A stretch of DNA of 64,000 nucleotides from an uncultured Bacteroidales bacterium (lineage in GTDB: Bacteria; Bacteroidota; Bacteroidia; Bacteroidales; Bacteroidaceae). The translations under genes were made by a program, and so were the position numbers. A model generated the notes under the pieces. It had not been told where the DNA came from and searched no databases. It saw only the letters and a program-made list of their open reading frames with translations. Of this stretch, positions 1 through 8,792 are shown one piece after another. The stretch covers positions 124,001 to 188,000 of the forward strand of contig CADAEK010000002.1 in the NCBI GenBank assembly GCA_902786925.1, given 5' to 3'. Positions within the stretch are counted from its first letter, which is position 1; every line of letters begins with the position of its first letter.

Positions 1-1214
1 CCTTGGCGCGTGACCTCGTCAAGACGGGCGAAGAGATATCGAAGGAATTCGGTATCCCAATCGTGAATAAGCGCATCAGCATCACGCCCATCTCATTGGT
101 GGGTAGTGCTTGTTGCTGTACACCTGGTGACTACGTCCAGATAGCCATGACGCTGGATAAGGCAGCTAAAGAGGTGGGTGTCAATTTCCTCGGAGGCTAT
201 TCTGCTATCGTGTCGAAAGGCATGACGAAAAGTGATGAATTGCTGATTCGTAGCATTCCGATGGCGATGGCGCGTACGGAGCGCATTTGCTCGAGCATCA
301 ATGTGGGTTCTACCAAGACGGGTATCAATATGGATGCAGTCCGTCTGATGGGTGACATCATTAAGCAGACTGCTGAAGAGACAAAGGACGTGGACTCTTT
401 GGGATGTGCAAAGCTTGTGGTGTTGTGTAATGCCCCTGACGATAACCCTTTCATGGCTGGTGCGTTCCATGGTGTGAGCGAGGCCGATGCTATTATCAAT
501 GTGGGCGTGAGTGGTCCAGGTGTGGTGAAGTATGCGCTGGAACAGATTCCAGATGCGAATTTCGAATTGCTGTGTGAGACCATCAAGCGTACAGCTTTCA
601 AGATTACGCGTGTGGGACAGTTGGTAGCACAGGAAGCAAGCCGCCGTTTAGGTGTTCCATTTGGTATTATTGACCTCAGTTTGGCACCTACACCTGCTAT
701 TGGTGATTCGGTGGCAGACATTCTTAAGTGTATCGGAGTGGAGCATCCTGGAGCACCAGGAACTACTGCTGCTTTGGCACTGCTGAATGACCAGGTGAAG
801 AAGGGTGGTGTGATGGCCTCGTCCTATGTGGGTGGTCTCTCTGGAGCCTTCATCCCTGTGAGCGAAGACCAAGGCATGATTGACGCGGTGGAGGCAGGAG
901 CGCTGACGATAGAGAAACTGGAAGCGATGACCTGTGTTTGTTCTGTGGGACTGGATATGATTGCAATTCCTGGCGATACACCGGCTACCACAATTGCCGG
1001 CATCATCGCGGATGAGAGTGCCATCGGCATGGTGAACCAGAAGACAACAGCCGTGCGCATTATTCCTGTGGTTGGCAAGACTGTTGGTGATACCGTTGAG
1101 TTTGGTGGACTGCTGGGTTATGCACCTATTATGCCAGTCAACACTTTCTCAAGCCAGCGTTTCGTGGATAGAGGCGGGCGCATCCCTGCACCAATTCACA
1201 GCTTTAAGAATTAA
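1..1214 (+). CDS. DUF711 (UPF0210) family protein, 5' end outside window
   Basis: Seen: an open frame runs in from the left edge and ends with TAA at 1212-1214, giving 403 residues. The apparent TTG start at base 3 is only where the window cuts the gene. The first residues match the interior of UPF0210/DUF711 proteins (a K-T-G...[12 protein letters not shown] block), and family members are about 450 residues, so roughly 45-50 residues are missing upstream. Later glycine-rich blocks (residues about 160-175 and 245-285) are typical of the family. Known: DUF711 proteins resemble a glycyl-radical-enzyme-like fold and often sit beside a small ACT-domain gene; their reaction is not established. An imperfect hairpin at 1259-1300 follows the stop. 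The family call is firm; the function is unknown. Confidence 0.88.
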   Translation, partial: LARDLVKTGEEISKEFGIPIVNKRISITPISLVGSACCCTPGDYVQIAMTLDKAAKEVGVNFLGGYSAIVSKGMTKSDELLIRSIPMAMARTERICSSINVGSTKTGINMDAVRLMGDIIKQTAEETKDVDSLGCAKLVVLCNAPDDNPFMAGAFHGVSEADAIINVGVSGPGVVKYALEQIPDANFELLCETIKRTAFKITRVGQLVAQEASRRLGVPFGIIDLSLAPTPAIGDSVADILKCIGVEHPGAPGTTAALALLNDQVKKGGVMASSYVGGLSGAFIPVSEDQGMIDAVEAGALTIEKLEAMTCVCSVGLDMIAIPGDTPATTIAGIIADESAIGMVNQKTTAVRIIPVVGKTVGDTVEFGGLLGYAPIMPVNTFSSQRFVDRGGRIPAPIHSFKN

Positions 1215-1258
1215 GAAAGAAACGCTCAGGCTACAATAAAAAGGCGAAGTCTATAGTG

Positions 1259-1300
1259 AGGTATGAGGGAAGGGCGGTGGCCCCCTTTCTCCTCATACCT
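1259..1300 (+). terminator. Imperfect terminator-like hairpin after DUF711 gene
   Basis: The arms aggtatgagg (1259-1268) and cctcatacct (1291-1300) pair over 10 bp, with a partly paired G/C-rich interior. No strong T run follows, so termination here is inferred, not certain. Confidence 0.45.
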
Positions 1301-1369
1301 TATCCTTCCCTCTACATGCATCTTAATCATCTATTCTATCTATATCTAACAATCTAACAAAACCGTAAA

Positions 1370-3973
1370 ATGAAAAAAATCTGTTTTCTGCTGTTGATGA
1401 TGCTTGTATTCTCTGCAGCTCATGCACAGCGCAAGACGAGCCTTGATCAGGGATGGAAGTTCCATCGTGGTGACGTGGTCAATGGTGAGGCCATTGACTT
1501 CAACGACACGCGATGGCGTACCTTAACACTCCCTCACGATTTTAGTATGGAGCCTGCCTTCATCCCGTCCAATGGTCGTCAACGAATTGCTAGTTGGTCT
1601 GATGTACAAATCGGTCCATTCTCTCGTCTTAACTTTGGTGATAGAGATACAGGTCAGACTGTGGGCGGTACGGGTTGGTACCGCAAGACCTTTGAATTGC
1701 CTGTCTATGGCAGCACTAAATTGGATACCTACCTCTCCCAGAACCAAGTGAACATCCGCTTCGACGGTGTCTATAATCAAGCGGAAGTGTGGGTAAATGG
1801 CGTAAAGGCCGCTGTGAATGTTTACGGCTATATGCCGTTTGTCGTCAATCTTAATAAGATATTGGCTGACCCTGCGCATCGTCAAGCAGGCCATGACCGT
1901 TTGGTGACCGTGGTGGTCAAGGCTGTCAACGAAGGGGAAAACTCTCGTTGGTATGCTGGTAGCGGTATCTTCCGCCATGTATGGTTGGAGACAACAGAGA
2001 AGATTCACTTGGATGAATGGGATGCTTATGTAGATGCTTCTGAACTCATCAACAAAGGGAAGGACGGCCATGTAAAAGTCTTTGCTAAGGTTTTTAACGA
2101 AAGCAATTTGTCAACTGTCACTCAGTTCGGAGTTGACATCTTTGATGCAAAAGGAACTCTTGTGGCACATCAGGAGGTTGATGTGAATATCGAAGCTAAT
2201 ACTCCCGAAGGTACAGATGTGTCAACAGAACTCACAGTTAAGTCGCCTCATCTATGGTCGTTGGATGATCCCTACCGCTACACTGCTAAGCTTTATGTCA
2301 GCAAGTCGGGCGAAGAAAAAGACGCGCTCACGATTCCTTTCGGCATTCGTACTATCCGTTTTACGGCAGAGAATGGCTTCCAGCTCAATGGGAAAACCAT
2401 CAAGCTCCGTGGTGGCTGTGTACACCACGACAACGGTCTCTTGGGTGGTGCAGGCATTGACCGCGCTGAGGCACATAAAGTGGAACTGATGAAGTCTGCT
2501 GGCTTTAACGCCGTGCGCTGTAGTCATAACTTGCCCACCGAAGCATTCCTTCATGCTTGTGACAGCCTTGGCATGCTTGTTATTGACGAGGTGTTTGACC
2601 AGTGGGAAGAGGCAAAGCGTCCCAACGACTATAGCCAATACTTCAAGCGTGATCATTTGAAGGATATGGCACTCATGGTACGTCGTGATCGCAACCATCC
2701 TTCTATTATCATGTGGAGTATCGGTAATGAGGTTGCTCAGCGTGCAGACATCCCTCGTGGCAAGGAAATCGCTCTCGAACTCAACCTCGTAGCCAATCAG
2801 AACGACGGCACTCGTCCCACCACAATGGGCGTGAACTCCTTCTGGGATCGCCAGGGCTACACTTGGGAAAAGAACTCTCCTGATGCTTTTGCGAATGTAG
2901 AGATTGCAGGATATAACTATGAGTGGCGCCACTATGAGAGTGACCATGAGGCTTTCCCCGACCGTGTTATCTTTGGTTCAGAGTCTTATCCCAAGGAAAT
3001 GGCTGAGAACTGGAACCTTATTGATAAGCATCCTTACCTCATTGGCGACTTCGTATGGACAGCTGTGGACTATGTCGGAGAAGCCGGTCTTGGCCATGTC
3101 TTCGAGCGCTCAGACAACCGTTGGATTCAGTCCTTGTCATGGCCTTGGTTCAACGCTTATTGCGGTGACCTCGATTTGGTGGGTGACAAGAAGGCGCCCA
3201 GCTACTATCGCGATGTGCTTTGGCGTCGTACTCCTATTGCTATGGCTGTACGTCCTTCCATTCCCGATGGCGAGTATGAAAACGTGGAAGCATGGGGATG
3301 GACAGCGGAAGAGCCTCATTGGAATTGGTTCTCTGCTGATGGACAACGTTATCTCCCTGTAGAGCTTCGTCCTGAGAACTATCAGACCACGAACATTGTG
3401 GGCCGTCTGCAGCATGACATCCATGCGCATCGCAGTGATTCCCTTCGGGTCAATGTCTATAGCCGTGCTCCCCGTGTACAGTTGCTGATTAACGACTCTA
3501 TTGTTGGCGAGAAAGACACCGATCCCAATAATTACACCGCCACTTTCTATGTTGCCTATCAGCCCGGTTCGCTCAAAGCACAGACGGTTCCTCAAACAAA
3601 GAAGGAGAAGGTCGCATCCGTTGAGTTCAAGACTGCTGGCCAACCAACTCGCATCGTGTTGAAGGCCGACCGCGCTACTATTTCCTCTTCTCACAATGAC
3701 CTCTCGTATGTGAATATCCTTATCGAGGATGAGAATGGGAACCTGTGCTCAACGGCCGAAGTACCAGTAGAGATCACGGTAAAGGGTGCAGCTAGTGTCA
3801 TCGCCGGTACAGGCCACCCTTACGATATGCATTCTTTCCGTTCATTAAAGCCAACGACCTTCCGTGGCAAGGCACTTGCCATCGTTCAACCCCAGGACAA
3901 GCAGGGGGAAGTAACCTTGACGGTCAAGGCACCTGGACTTGAAGAAGCCCAGTTGGTGATAGAGATGAAATAA
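1370..3973 (+). CDS. GH2 beta-galactosidase-like enzyme, secreted
   Basis: 867 residues. A Sec signal ends in A-H-A-Q near residue 20. The GH2 sugar-binding jelly roll (about 25-200), an immunoglobulin-like domain (about 205-320) and a TIM barrel (about 325-610) follow. The general acid/base lies in W-S-I-G-N-E (E454) and the nucleophile in F-G-S-E-S (E538); both are intact. A DUF4982-like segment (V-E-A-W-G-W-T, about 640-700) and a C-terminal beta domain complete a layout common in Bacteroidales beta-galactosidases. Likely role (inferred): removing beta-linked galactose from plant oligosaccharides in the periplasm or at the cell surface. The GH27 gene starts 15 bases after its stop, so the two are probably co-transcribed. 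The exact sugar specificity cannot be read from sequence; beta-glucuronidase or mannosidase activity is less likely. Confidence 0.9.
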   Translation: MKKICFLLLMMLVFSAAHAQRKTSLDQGWKFHRGDVVNGEAIDFNDTRWRTLTLPHDFSMEPAFIPSNGRQRIASWSDVQIGPFSRLNFGDRDTGQTVGGTGWYRKTFELPVYGSTKLDTYLSQNQVNIRFDGVYNQAEVWVNGVKAAVNVYGYMPFVVNLNKILADPAHRQAGHDRLVTVVVKAVNEGENSRWYAGSGIFRHVWLETTEKIHLDEWDAYVDASELINKGKDGHVKVFAKVFNESNLSTVTQFGVDIFDAKGTLVAHQEVDVNIEANTPEGTDVSTELTVKSPHLWSLDDPYRYTAKLYVSKSGEEKDALTIPFGIRTIRFTAENGFQLNGKTIKLRGGCVHHDNGLLGGAGIDRAEAHKVELMKSAGFNAVRCSHNLPTEAFLHACDSLGMLVIDEVFDQWEEAKRPNDYSQYFKRDHLKDMALMVRRDRNHPSIIMWSIGNEVAQRADIPRGKEIALELNLVANQNDGTRPTTMGVNSFWDRQGYTWEKNSPDAFANVEIAGYNYEWRHYESDHEAFPDRVIFGSESYPKEMAENWNLIDKHPYLIGDFVWTAVDYVGEAGLGHVFERSDNRWIQSLSWPWFNAYCGDLDLVGDKKAPSYYRDVLWRRTPIAMAVRPSIPDGEYENVEAWGWTAEEPHWNWFSADGQRYLPVELRPENYQTTNIVGRLQHDIHAHRSDSLRVNVYSRAPRVQLLINDSIVGEKDTDPNNYTATFYVAYQPGSLKAQTVPQTKKEKVASVEFKTAGQPTRIVLKADRATISSSHNDLSYVNILIEDENGNLCSTAEVPVEITVKGAASVIAGTGHPYDMHSFRSLKPTTFRGKALAIVQPQDKQGEVTLTVKAPGLEEAQLVIEMK

Positions 3974-3988
3974 ACATGGATATGAGCT

Positions 3989-5782
3989 ATGAAGCATAAA
4001 GTGATACGGAATACCGTAGTCATGGCATTGGCCATGCTGTGTGCAGGGAGTGTGGTAGCGCAAGACCTTCCCACAATGGGTTGGAGCTCTTGGAACACGT
4101 TTGCACTTAACATCAGTGAACAAATCATTAAGGAGCAGGCTGGGGCCATGAAGCAGTCTGGTCTGCTGAAAGCGGGCTATAACCACATCAACATTGATGA
4201 TGGCTACTTCGGAGGTCGTGATAAGGAGACCGGCCAGTTGTTGATTCATCCTACACGTTTCCCGAACGGGTTGAAGCCAGTAGTGAACTACATTCATCGC
4301 TTAGGCATGAAAGCCGGCATCTATTCTGATGGTGGCAAAAACACCTGTGGTAATTACCATGGTGGCGATAAGATAGCCGAAGGTGTGGGACTCTATGGAC
4401 ATGACCAGCAAGACTGCGATCTCTTCTTTTCAGAGTTAGGCTTCGACTTCATCAAGGTTGACTTCTGTGGCGGTGTGGGCTACCACAACAGCGAGAACCT
4501 TTATCTTGACGAGGAAGAGCGCTATACAGCAATTGCAAAGGCTATTGCCAATACAGGGCGTACAGATGTGCGGTTGAACGTGTGCCGCTGGGACTATCCA
4601 GGCAACTGGGTGCATGACATTGCCACCTCCTGGCGCACTACTGGCGACATCAACGCCTCATGGGGCTCTGTGAAAGATATCCTCGCGCAGAACCTCTACC
4701 TTTCCGCTTATTGCTACGACGGCCACTACAACGATATGGACATGCTGGAGGTGGGCAGAACCCTCTCGCTCGAGGAAGACCGAACACACTTTGGCATGTG
4801 GTGTATCATGGATAGCCCTCTGCTCATCGGCTGCAACATGAAAGACCTGTGGGAACGGGATGACAAGAAATCTGCACTACAGTTGCTGAAGAACACAGAG
4901 CTGATAGCGCTGAACCAAGACCCCTTGTGCTTGCAGGCCTATGTGGTGCAGCATGTAGGTGATACTTACGTGTTGGTGAAGGATTTGGAGACACTCTATG
5001 GCACAGTTCGTGCAGTAGCTTTCTACAATCCTTCAGACCAGCAGGTAAATATGAGCATCAAGCTTTCTGACCTCGATTTGGGAGGAACGGTGCAAGTGCG
5101 CGACCTCTTCGCGAAACAGGACTTGGCTCCTGTAGAGGGACAATTGACCGCAACCGTGCCTGCACATGGCACCCGCATCTATCGTTTGGTGGCCGAGCAA
5201 CGCTTAGAGCGTGTGCTCTACGAGGCAGAGACCGCCTATTTGAGCAAGTACCAAGAGATTAAGAATAATCAGCAGTACAAGTCCGGCATTTATGAGACAA
5301 ACTCTGCTTGCTCGGGAGGAGCCTATGCCACATGGTTAGGTTCTGACCCGAAGAACGACTTGCAGTGGCGTCATGTATATAGTGCTGATGGTGGAGACTA
5401 CATGATGACCATCCGCTATGTCTCAGGCGATTCTCGCAGCATTACCGTCAATGTGAATGGTTCCGATGTGAAGACCCTTTCTTGCAACTCTGGAGGCTGG
5501 GGTTCGGTGAGCTCTACTTCTGTGCGTGTTACGCTCGAACCAGGCGAGAACGTTGTCCGCCTCTATGGAAAGTCTTCCTCCTCGTGGATGCCCAATATAG
5601 ACTGCATGCAGTTGAAGAAGGTTGGTCACTCTGGCCGCATCGTGGTGGGGATAGCTGCTCCCACAGCTGAGTCTGCTGCTCAGCAAGGTGATGACAAATA
5701 TTACACATTGGATGGTCGGTTAGCTCAGCCTACCGCCAAAGGTTATTACGTACACAATGGCAAGAAGTTGTTGCATCAGTAG
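3989..5782 (+). CDS. GH27 alpha-galactosidase with C-terminal CBM and Prevotella-type tail
   Basis: 597 residues with a Sec signal (cleavage after V-V-A-Q, about residue 25). The mature protein opens with L-P-T-M-G-W-S-S-W-N, the hallmark of GH27. The nucleophile is D158 in I-K-V-D-F-C, and the acid/base is D251 in N-D-M-D-M-L-E-V-G. The barrel runs to about 330, followed by a small beta domain (about 335-405). Residues about 410-545 look like a CBM6/CBM35-type carbohydrate-binding module (Y-E-A-E-T start). The last 28 residues (Y-x-L-D-G-R ... G-Y-Y-V-H-N-G-K-K) resemble the tail of the PL11 lyase at 28634. Role: hydrolysis of alpha-1,6-galactose from galactomannan, raffinose-type sugars or pectin side chains. 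It is probably in an operon with the GH2 gene upstream and ends at a strong terminator. Confidence 0.92.
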   Translation: MKHKVIRNTVVMALAMLCAGSVVAQDLPTMGWSSWNTFALNISEQIIKEQAGAMKQSGLLKAGYNHINIDDGYFGGRDKETGQLLIHPTRFPNGLKPVVNYIHRLGMKAGIYSDGGKNTCGNYHGGDKIAEGVGLYGHDQQDCDLFFSELGFDFIKVDFCGGVGYHNSENLYLDEEERYTAIAKAIANTGRTDVRLNVCRWDYPGNWVHDIATSWRTTGDINASWGSVKDILAQNLYLSAYCYDGHYNDMDMLEVGRTLSLEEDRTHFGMWCIMDSPLLIGCNMKDLWERDDKKSALQLLKNTELIALNQDPLCLQAYVVQHVGDTYVLVKDLETLYGTVRAVAFYNPSDQQVNMSIKLSDLDLGGTVQVRDLFAKQDLAPVEGQLTATVPAHGTRIYRLVAEQRLERVLYEAETAYLSKYQEIKNNQQYKSGIYETNSACSGGAYATWLGSDPKNDLQWRHVYSADGGDYMMTIRYVSGDSRSITVNVNGSDVKTLSCNSGGWGSVSSTSVRVTLEPGENVVRLYGKSSSSWMPNIDCMQLKKVGHSGRIVVGIAAPTAESAAQQGDDKYYTLDGRLAQPTAKGYYVHNGKKLLHQ

Positions 5783-5797
5783 AAACCAACGAAGTAA

Positions 5798-5835
5798 AGC
5801 AAGCCCCGCACAGATTCGTCTGTGCGGGGCTTGCT
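5798..5835. terminator. Bidirectional terminator between GH27 and TonB receptor
   Basis: A perfect 17-bp stem, agcaagccccgcacaga (5798-5814) with its complement (5819-5835), closes on a TTCG tetraloop (5815-5818). It lies between two converging genes (stops at 5782 and 5860), so it probably ends both transcripts. Confidence 0.9.
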
Positions 5836-5859
5836 GTATTTATAGATGTGTCCTTTAGC

Positions 5860-7728
5860 TTACAACGACACCTTCACGCCACCCATAAAGGTGGCTTTCG
5901 GCATGGGGAAGCCTGCGTAGGTTTGGTACTGCTCAGCCAAGATGTTCTCGCCCTTCACGAAGAGGGTAGCACAAGGCACCACCTTATAGCTAACCGTAGC
6001 GTTCAGCAGCGTGTAGTTCTCCTTCTCTGGAGCATCTCCTGTGGTGAGGTAGAGACCGCTGATGTTCTGCAAGCCTGCAGCCACGTTCCATTTTCCTTGC
6101 TGGAAGTTGGTTCCCACATAGAGCTTGCCTTCAGGGGCACCGTCCAGCGGTGTGTCCATTCGCAGATGAGAGTAGTTGGCGTTGAGGCTCCAGTGGCTGT
6201 CGATGCGGTAGTCGCCAGAGAGTTCCAAACCCCAGTTCTTGAACTCGCCCGAGTTCACGTTGCGGGGTTTGCCGTCAATGCGTACGTTGGTGATGAGGTT
6301 GTCCCCCTTGATGTAAAAGAGGTTCGCGCCGAAGTGTCCTCTGCCATTGAAACGTTGTGTGAACGAGAGTTCATAGTTCATCATGCGTTCAGGCTCCAGA
6401 TCGGTAGTGGCAGGAGGGAACATGTACATTTCGCGGATGATGGGGTTGCGGAAGCCCTTGCTGACGAGCGCCTTGAGGTCCGCACTTGGGTTGAGGTGGA
6501 AAGAGAGACCGCCTTGTGGCACAAGCTCAGTGCCGATGACCGAGTGGTAGTCCAGTCGCAGACCTGCATCCACTGTCAGCCAAGAGGTGATGTCCTGGCG
6601 GAAATCAATGTAGCCAGCCACTTCGTCTTCATGCAGTTTCTCGCTTCCGTCCTTCGCCAGATATGTCTTCTTGCCAGTTGCCTTATCCTCGTTCCATGCA
6701 GAGCCACCAAAATGCTGCCAGTCCACACCCACAGTCACCAGGTTGCCTTCAAAGAAGCTTGCGCTCTGGTACCAAGTCAAGCCGCCGATGTAGTCGTTAT
6801 GCTTGTAGAGTGCAGTCTTTGGAGTTCCGCCAGGGTTATAGCCGTCGTCTATATTGTGGTGTCCCCAGTCGAGGTAAGCACGCAGCGCACCGCTGGTTTT
6901 CTCGTAGTTGTTCAAGACGCTGATGCTGGCGAGTCCTCGTGTTATCTTGGAATCATTGTCGATGAAGGGCTTATTGACAGCGCCAGGGTTACTGCTGTTG
7001 AAGTGTGTCACGTTCAAGTCACCCACTGCTTTCCAATTAGCGGTAAAGTCATAGCCCAGTTTCACATAGCCAGCTAGCTGTTCAAACTCGCTGTTCGGAC
7101 GATGGCCGTCGGTGCGCTGGTACTGGGCTCCCACGATGCTGGTGAACTTGCCCGCCTTCACGCGGTTAGTCGCGTCAGCTGAGAAAGTGCCGTAGCTTCC
7201 TCCCTGCAGTTGGATGTCCGTCTTCACGCCATCCTGATGCATCTGTCGGGTCACGATGTTCACCACGCCCGCCATGGCGTTGCTGCCATAGAGCAGGGAA
7301 GCGGGACCGCGCAGTACCTCCACTCGCTCCGCCATCATTGTCTGATAAGCATCAGGGATGGGGTGTCCCATCAGTCCGGCATACTGAGGCTGGCCGTCAA
7401 TCAGCACCAGCAATTCAGCGCCGCTGCCAATGCCACGAATCTTCATCGAGCCCGCCGCACCCGTACTTACGCCATAGCCTAAGATGCCACGGCTGGTAGT
7501 GAACAGACCGGGGGTCTGCTCCATCACTGTCGGCAACACCGATGTGCGGTACTGCTCATTCAGCTTCTCGTTGTCCACCACCGTCACGGTCAGTGGCAAG
7601 TGACGTTGGTCGGTAGCGTTACGCGTGCCCGTCACGACCACATCCTGTAGTTCATAGTTCTTGTCTTGTGCACTCGCACAAACTGCCGTCGCCATCGCAA
7701 CGGCAGTCATTAAGAAAGTTCTTTTCAT
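5860..7728 (-). CDS. TonB-dependent outer-membrane receptor (BtuB/siderophore-like)
   Basis: 622 residues. A Sec signal ends at C-A-S-A-Q (about residue 21). A TonB-box-like stretch L-Q-D-V-V-V-T-G-T-R starts the plug (about 27-150), with R-G-P-A-S-L-L-Y-G-S-N-A-M-A-G-V-V-N-I-V as its conserved end. The barrel ends in an aromatic-poor V-K-V-S-L. It lacks the N-terminal carboxypeptidase-like domain of SusC proteins and has no SusD neighbour, so it belongs to the small-ligand receptor class (metal chelates, cobalamin, haem) rather than glycan uptake. An exported DUF362 protein is encoded 14 bases upstream in the same direction, suggesting an operon. The ligand cannot be assigned from sequence. 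Confidence 0.9.
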   Translation of the reverse strand: MKRTFLMTAVAMATAVCASAQDKNYELQDVVVTGTRNATDQRHLPLTVTVVDNEKLNEQYRTSVLPTVMEQTPGLFTTSRGILGYGVSTGAAGSMKIRGIGSGAELLVLIDGQPQYAGLMGHPIPDAYQTMMAERVEVLRGPASLLYGSNAMAGVVNIVTRQMHQDGVKTDIQLQGGSYGTFSADATNRVKAGKFTSIVGAQYQRTDGHRPNSEFEQLAGYVKLGYDFTANWKAVGDLNVTHFNSSNPGAVNKPFIDNDSKITRGLASISVLNNYEKTSGALRAYLDWGHHNIDDGYNPGGTPKTALYKHNDYIGGLTWYQSASFFEGNLVTVGVDWQHFGGSAWNEDKATGKKTYLAKDGSEKLHEDEVAGYIDFRQDITSWLTVDAGLRLDYHSVIGTELVPQGGLSFHLNPSADLKALVSKGFRNPIIREMYMFPPATTDLEPERMMNYELSFTQRFNGRGHFGANLFYIKGDNLITNVRIDGKPRNVNSGEFKNWGLELSGDYRIDSHWSLNANYSHLRMDTPLDGAPEGKLYVGTNFQQGKWNVAAGLQNISGLYLTTGDAPEKENYTLLNATVSYKVVPCATLFVKGENILAEQYQTYAGFPMPKATFMGGVKVSL

Positions 7729-7742
7729 GTAGTTATTTTGTG

Positions 7743-8696
7743 TTATTTGTCAAGCTTCACCAACTTGTAGTCAGTCGTGCCCATGCCAATCTTCTCGCCC
7801 CATTCCACGATGTGGATGCCATGCTGCTTCTCGATGCGTCGCTTCAGAGGGTCAGGATTGTTCTTGTCGTCCTTCTTCACCTGATAAATCAGGTCGTAGG
7901 CGGCACGGTCACAGGCGATGGGGTCGGTAGAGGCCACGATGCCGATGTCCTGAATCTCTGGAGCATGAGGATGCGCGTCACAGTCGCAGTCGATAGAGAT
8001 GTTGTTCAGCACATTGATGTAAACGATATTGCCCTTGCCGAACCAGTTAGCCACAGCCTGTGCAGCCGCAGCCATGCTCTCCAGGAACGCATCCTGTGGT
8101 TGCGTGTGTTGCCAGCAGTCAGGTGTCTTGTCGGTCACGCCGTGCGAGTGGATGTACGCCTTTCCTGCTGTTGAGGCGAAGCCGATGCTTTGGTTCTTCA
8201 GCACACCGCCAAAGCCACCCATCATGTGTCCTTTGAAGTGAGCCAGATTGATGCAGAAGTCGTAGTTGCCCAGATGCTCGCCCACGATGTCATACTTAAT
8301 CCAGGTCTTGTCCTGCACGGGAATGCGCAGGTCGCCAAATTCATCCATGATGTCCACGGCAAAGAGGCTGTCGAAACCGTGCTCATGGATAGTCTCCCAG
8401 TGCTTCGCCTTGTCCTGGCGGCTACCACCATAGGCGGTGCAGCACTCCACGATGGTGCCGTTCACCTTGTCCACCAAGTTGCGGATGAGGGTAGGCTTCA
8501 AGTAATTATTGCCACCGCTTTCGCCCGTGCTGATCTTCACAGCCACGCGCCCATGCTCTTTGACGCCGAGCGCCTCGTAAATCTTTACTAACGATTCCGG
8601 TGTAATCTCCTTCGTGAAGTATACTTTAGCCTGCTGCGCCTGAGCGTAGCAAAGGGCCATTGTGCAAAGGATGATGGTTACAAAGATTTTCTTCAT
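7743..8696 (-). CDS. Exported DUF362 domain protein
   Basis: 317 residues with a Sec signal (M-K-K-I-F ... A-Q-A-Q, about 21 residues). The body matches DUF362: a K-I-S-T-G-E-S-G block near residue 55, F-G-G-V-L-K-N near 165 and an H-S-H-G segment near 185. Known: DUF362 proteins are widespread in anaerobes, sometimes fused to ferredoxin domains, and have no established reaction. This copy carries no CxxCxxC cluster and seems to stand alone. It is the first gene of a two-gene unit with the TonB receptor, which hints at handling of the receptor's ligand in the periplasm (inference). A strong terminator upstream separates it from the GH51 gene. Confidence 0.82.
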   Translation of the reverse strand: MKKIFVTIILCTMALCYAQAQQAKVYFTKEITPESLVKIYEALGVKEHGRVAVKISTGESGGNNYLKPTLIRNLVDKVNGTIVECCTAYGGSRQDKAKHWETIHEHGFDSLFAVDIMDEFGDLRIPVQDKTWIKYDIVGEHLGNYDFCINLAHFKGHMMGGFGGVLKNQSIGFASTAGKAYIHSHGVTDKTPDCWQHTQPQDAFLESMAAAAQAVANWFGKGNIVYINVLNNISIDCDCDAHPHAPEIQDIGIVASTDPIACDRAAYDLIYQVKKDDKNNPDPLKRRIEKQHGIHIVEWGEKIGMGTTDYKLVKLDK

Positions 8697-8741
8697 AGTT
8701 TGCTGTTTGTGTATTGTTAAAGGTGGAATTAACAGGGGAAA

Positions 8742-8789
8742 TTAAAGGGGTGCCTTAATTAATAGTTATTGATTAAGGCACCCCTTTAA
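8742..8789 (-). terminator. Terminator after GH51 gene
   Basis: A perfect 18-bp stem (8742-8759 with 8772-8789, arm ttaaaggggtgccttaat) encloses a 12-base loop. It starts 4 bases beyond the GH51 stop on the minus strand and lies upstream of the DUF362 start, so it ends the GH51 message. Confidence 0.85.
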
Positions 8790-8792
8790 CTT

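Noticed and set aside
5848..7077. 409-residue plus-strand ORF
   Set aside because: It lies wholly antisense to the TonB receptor, which has clear plug and barrel motifs; the reading is a by-product of codon bias.
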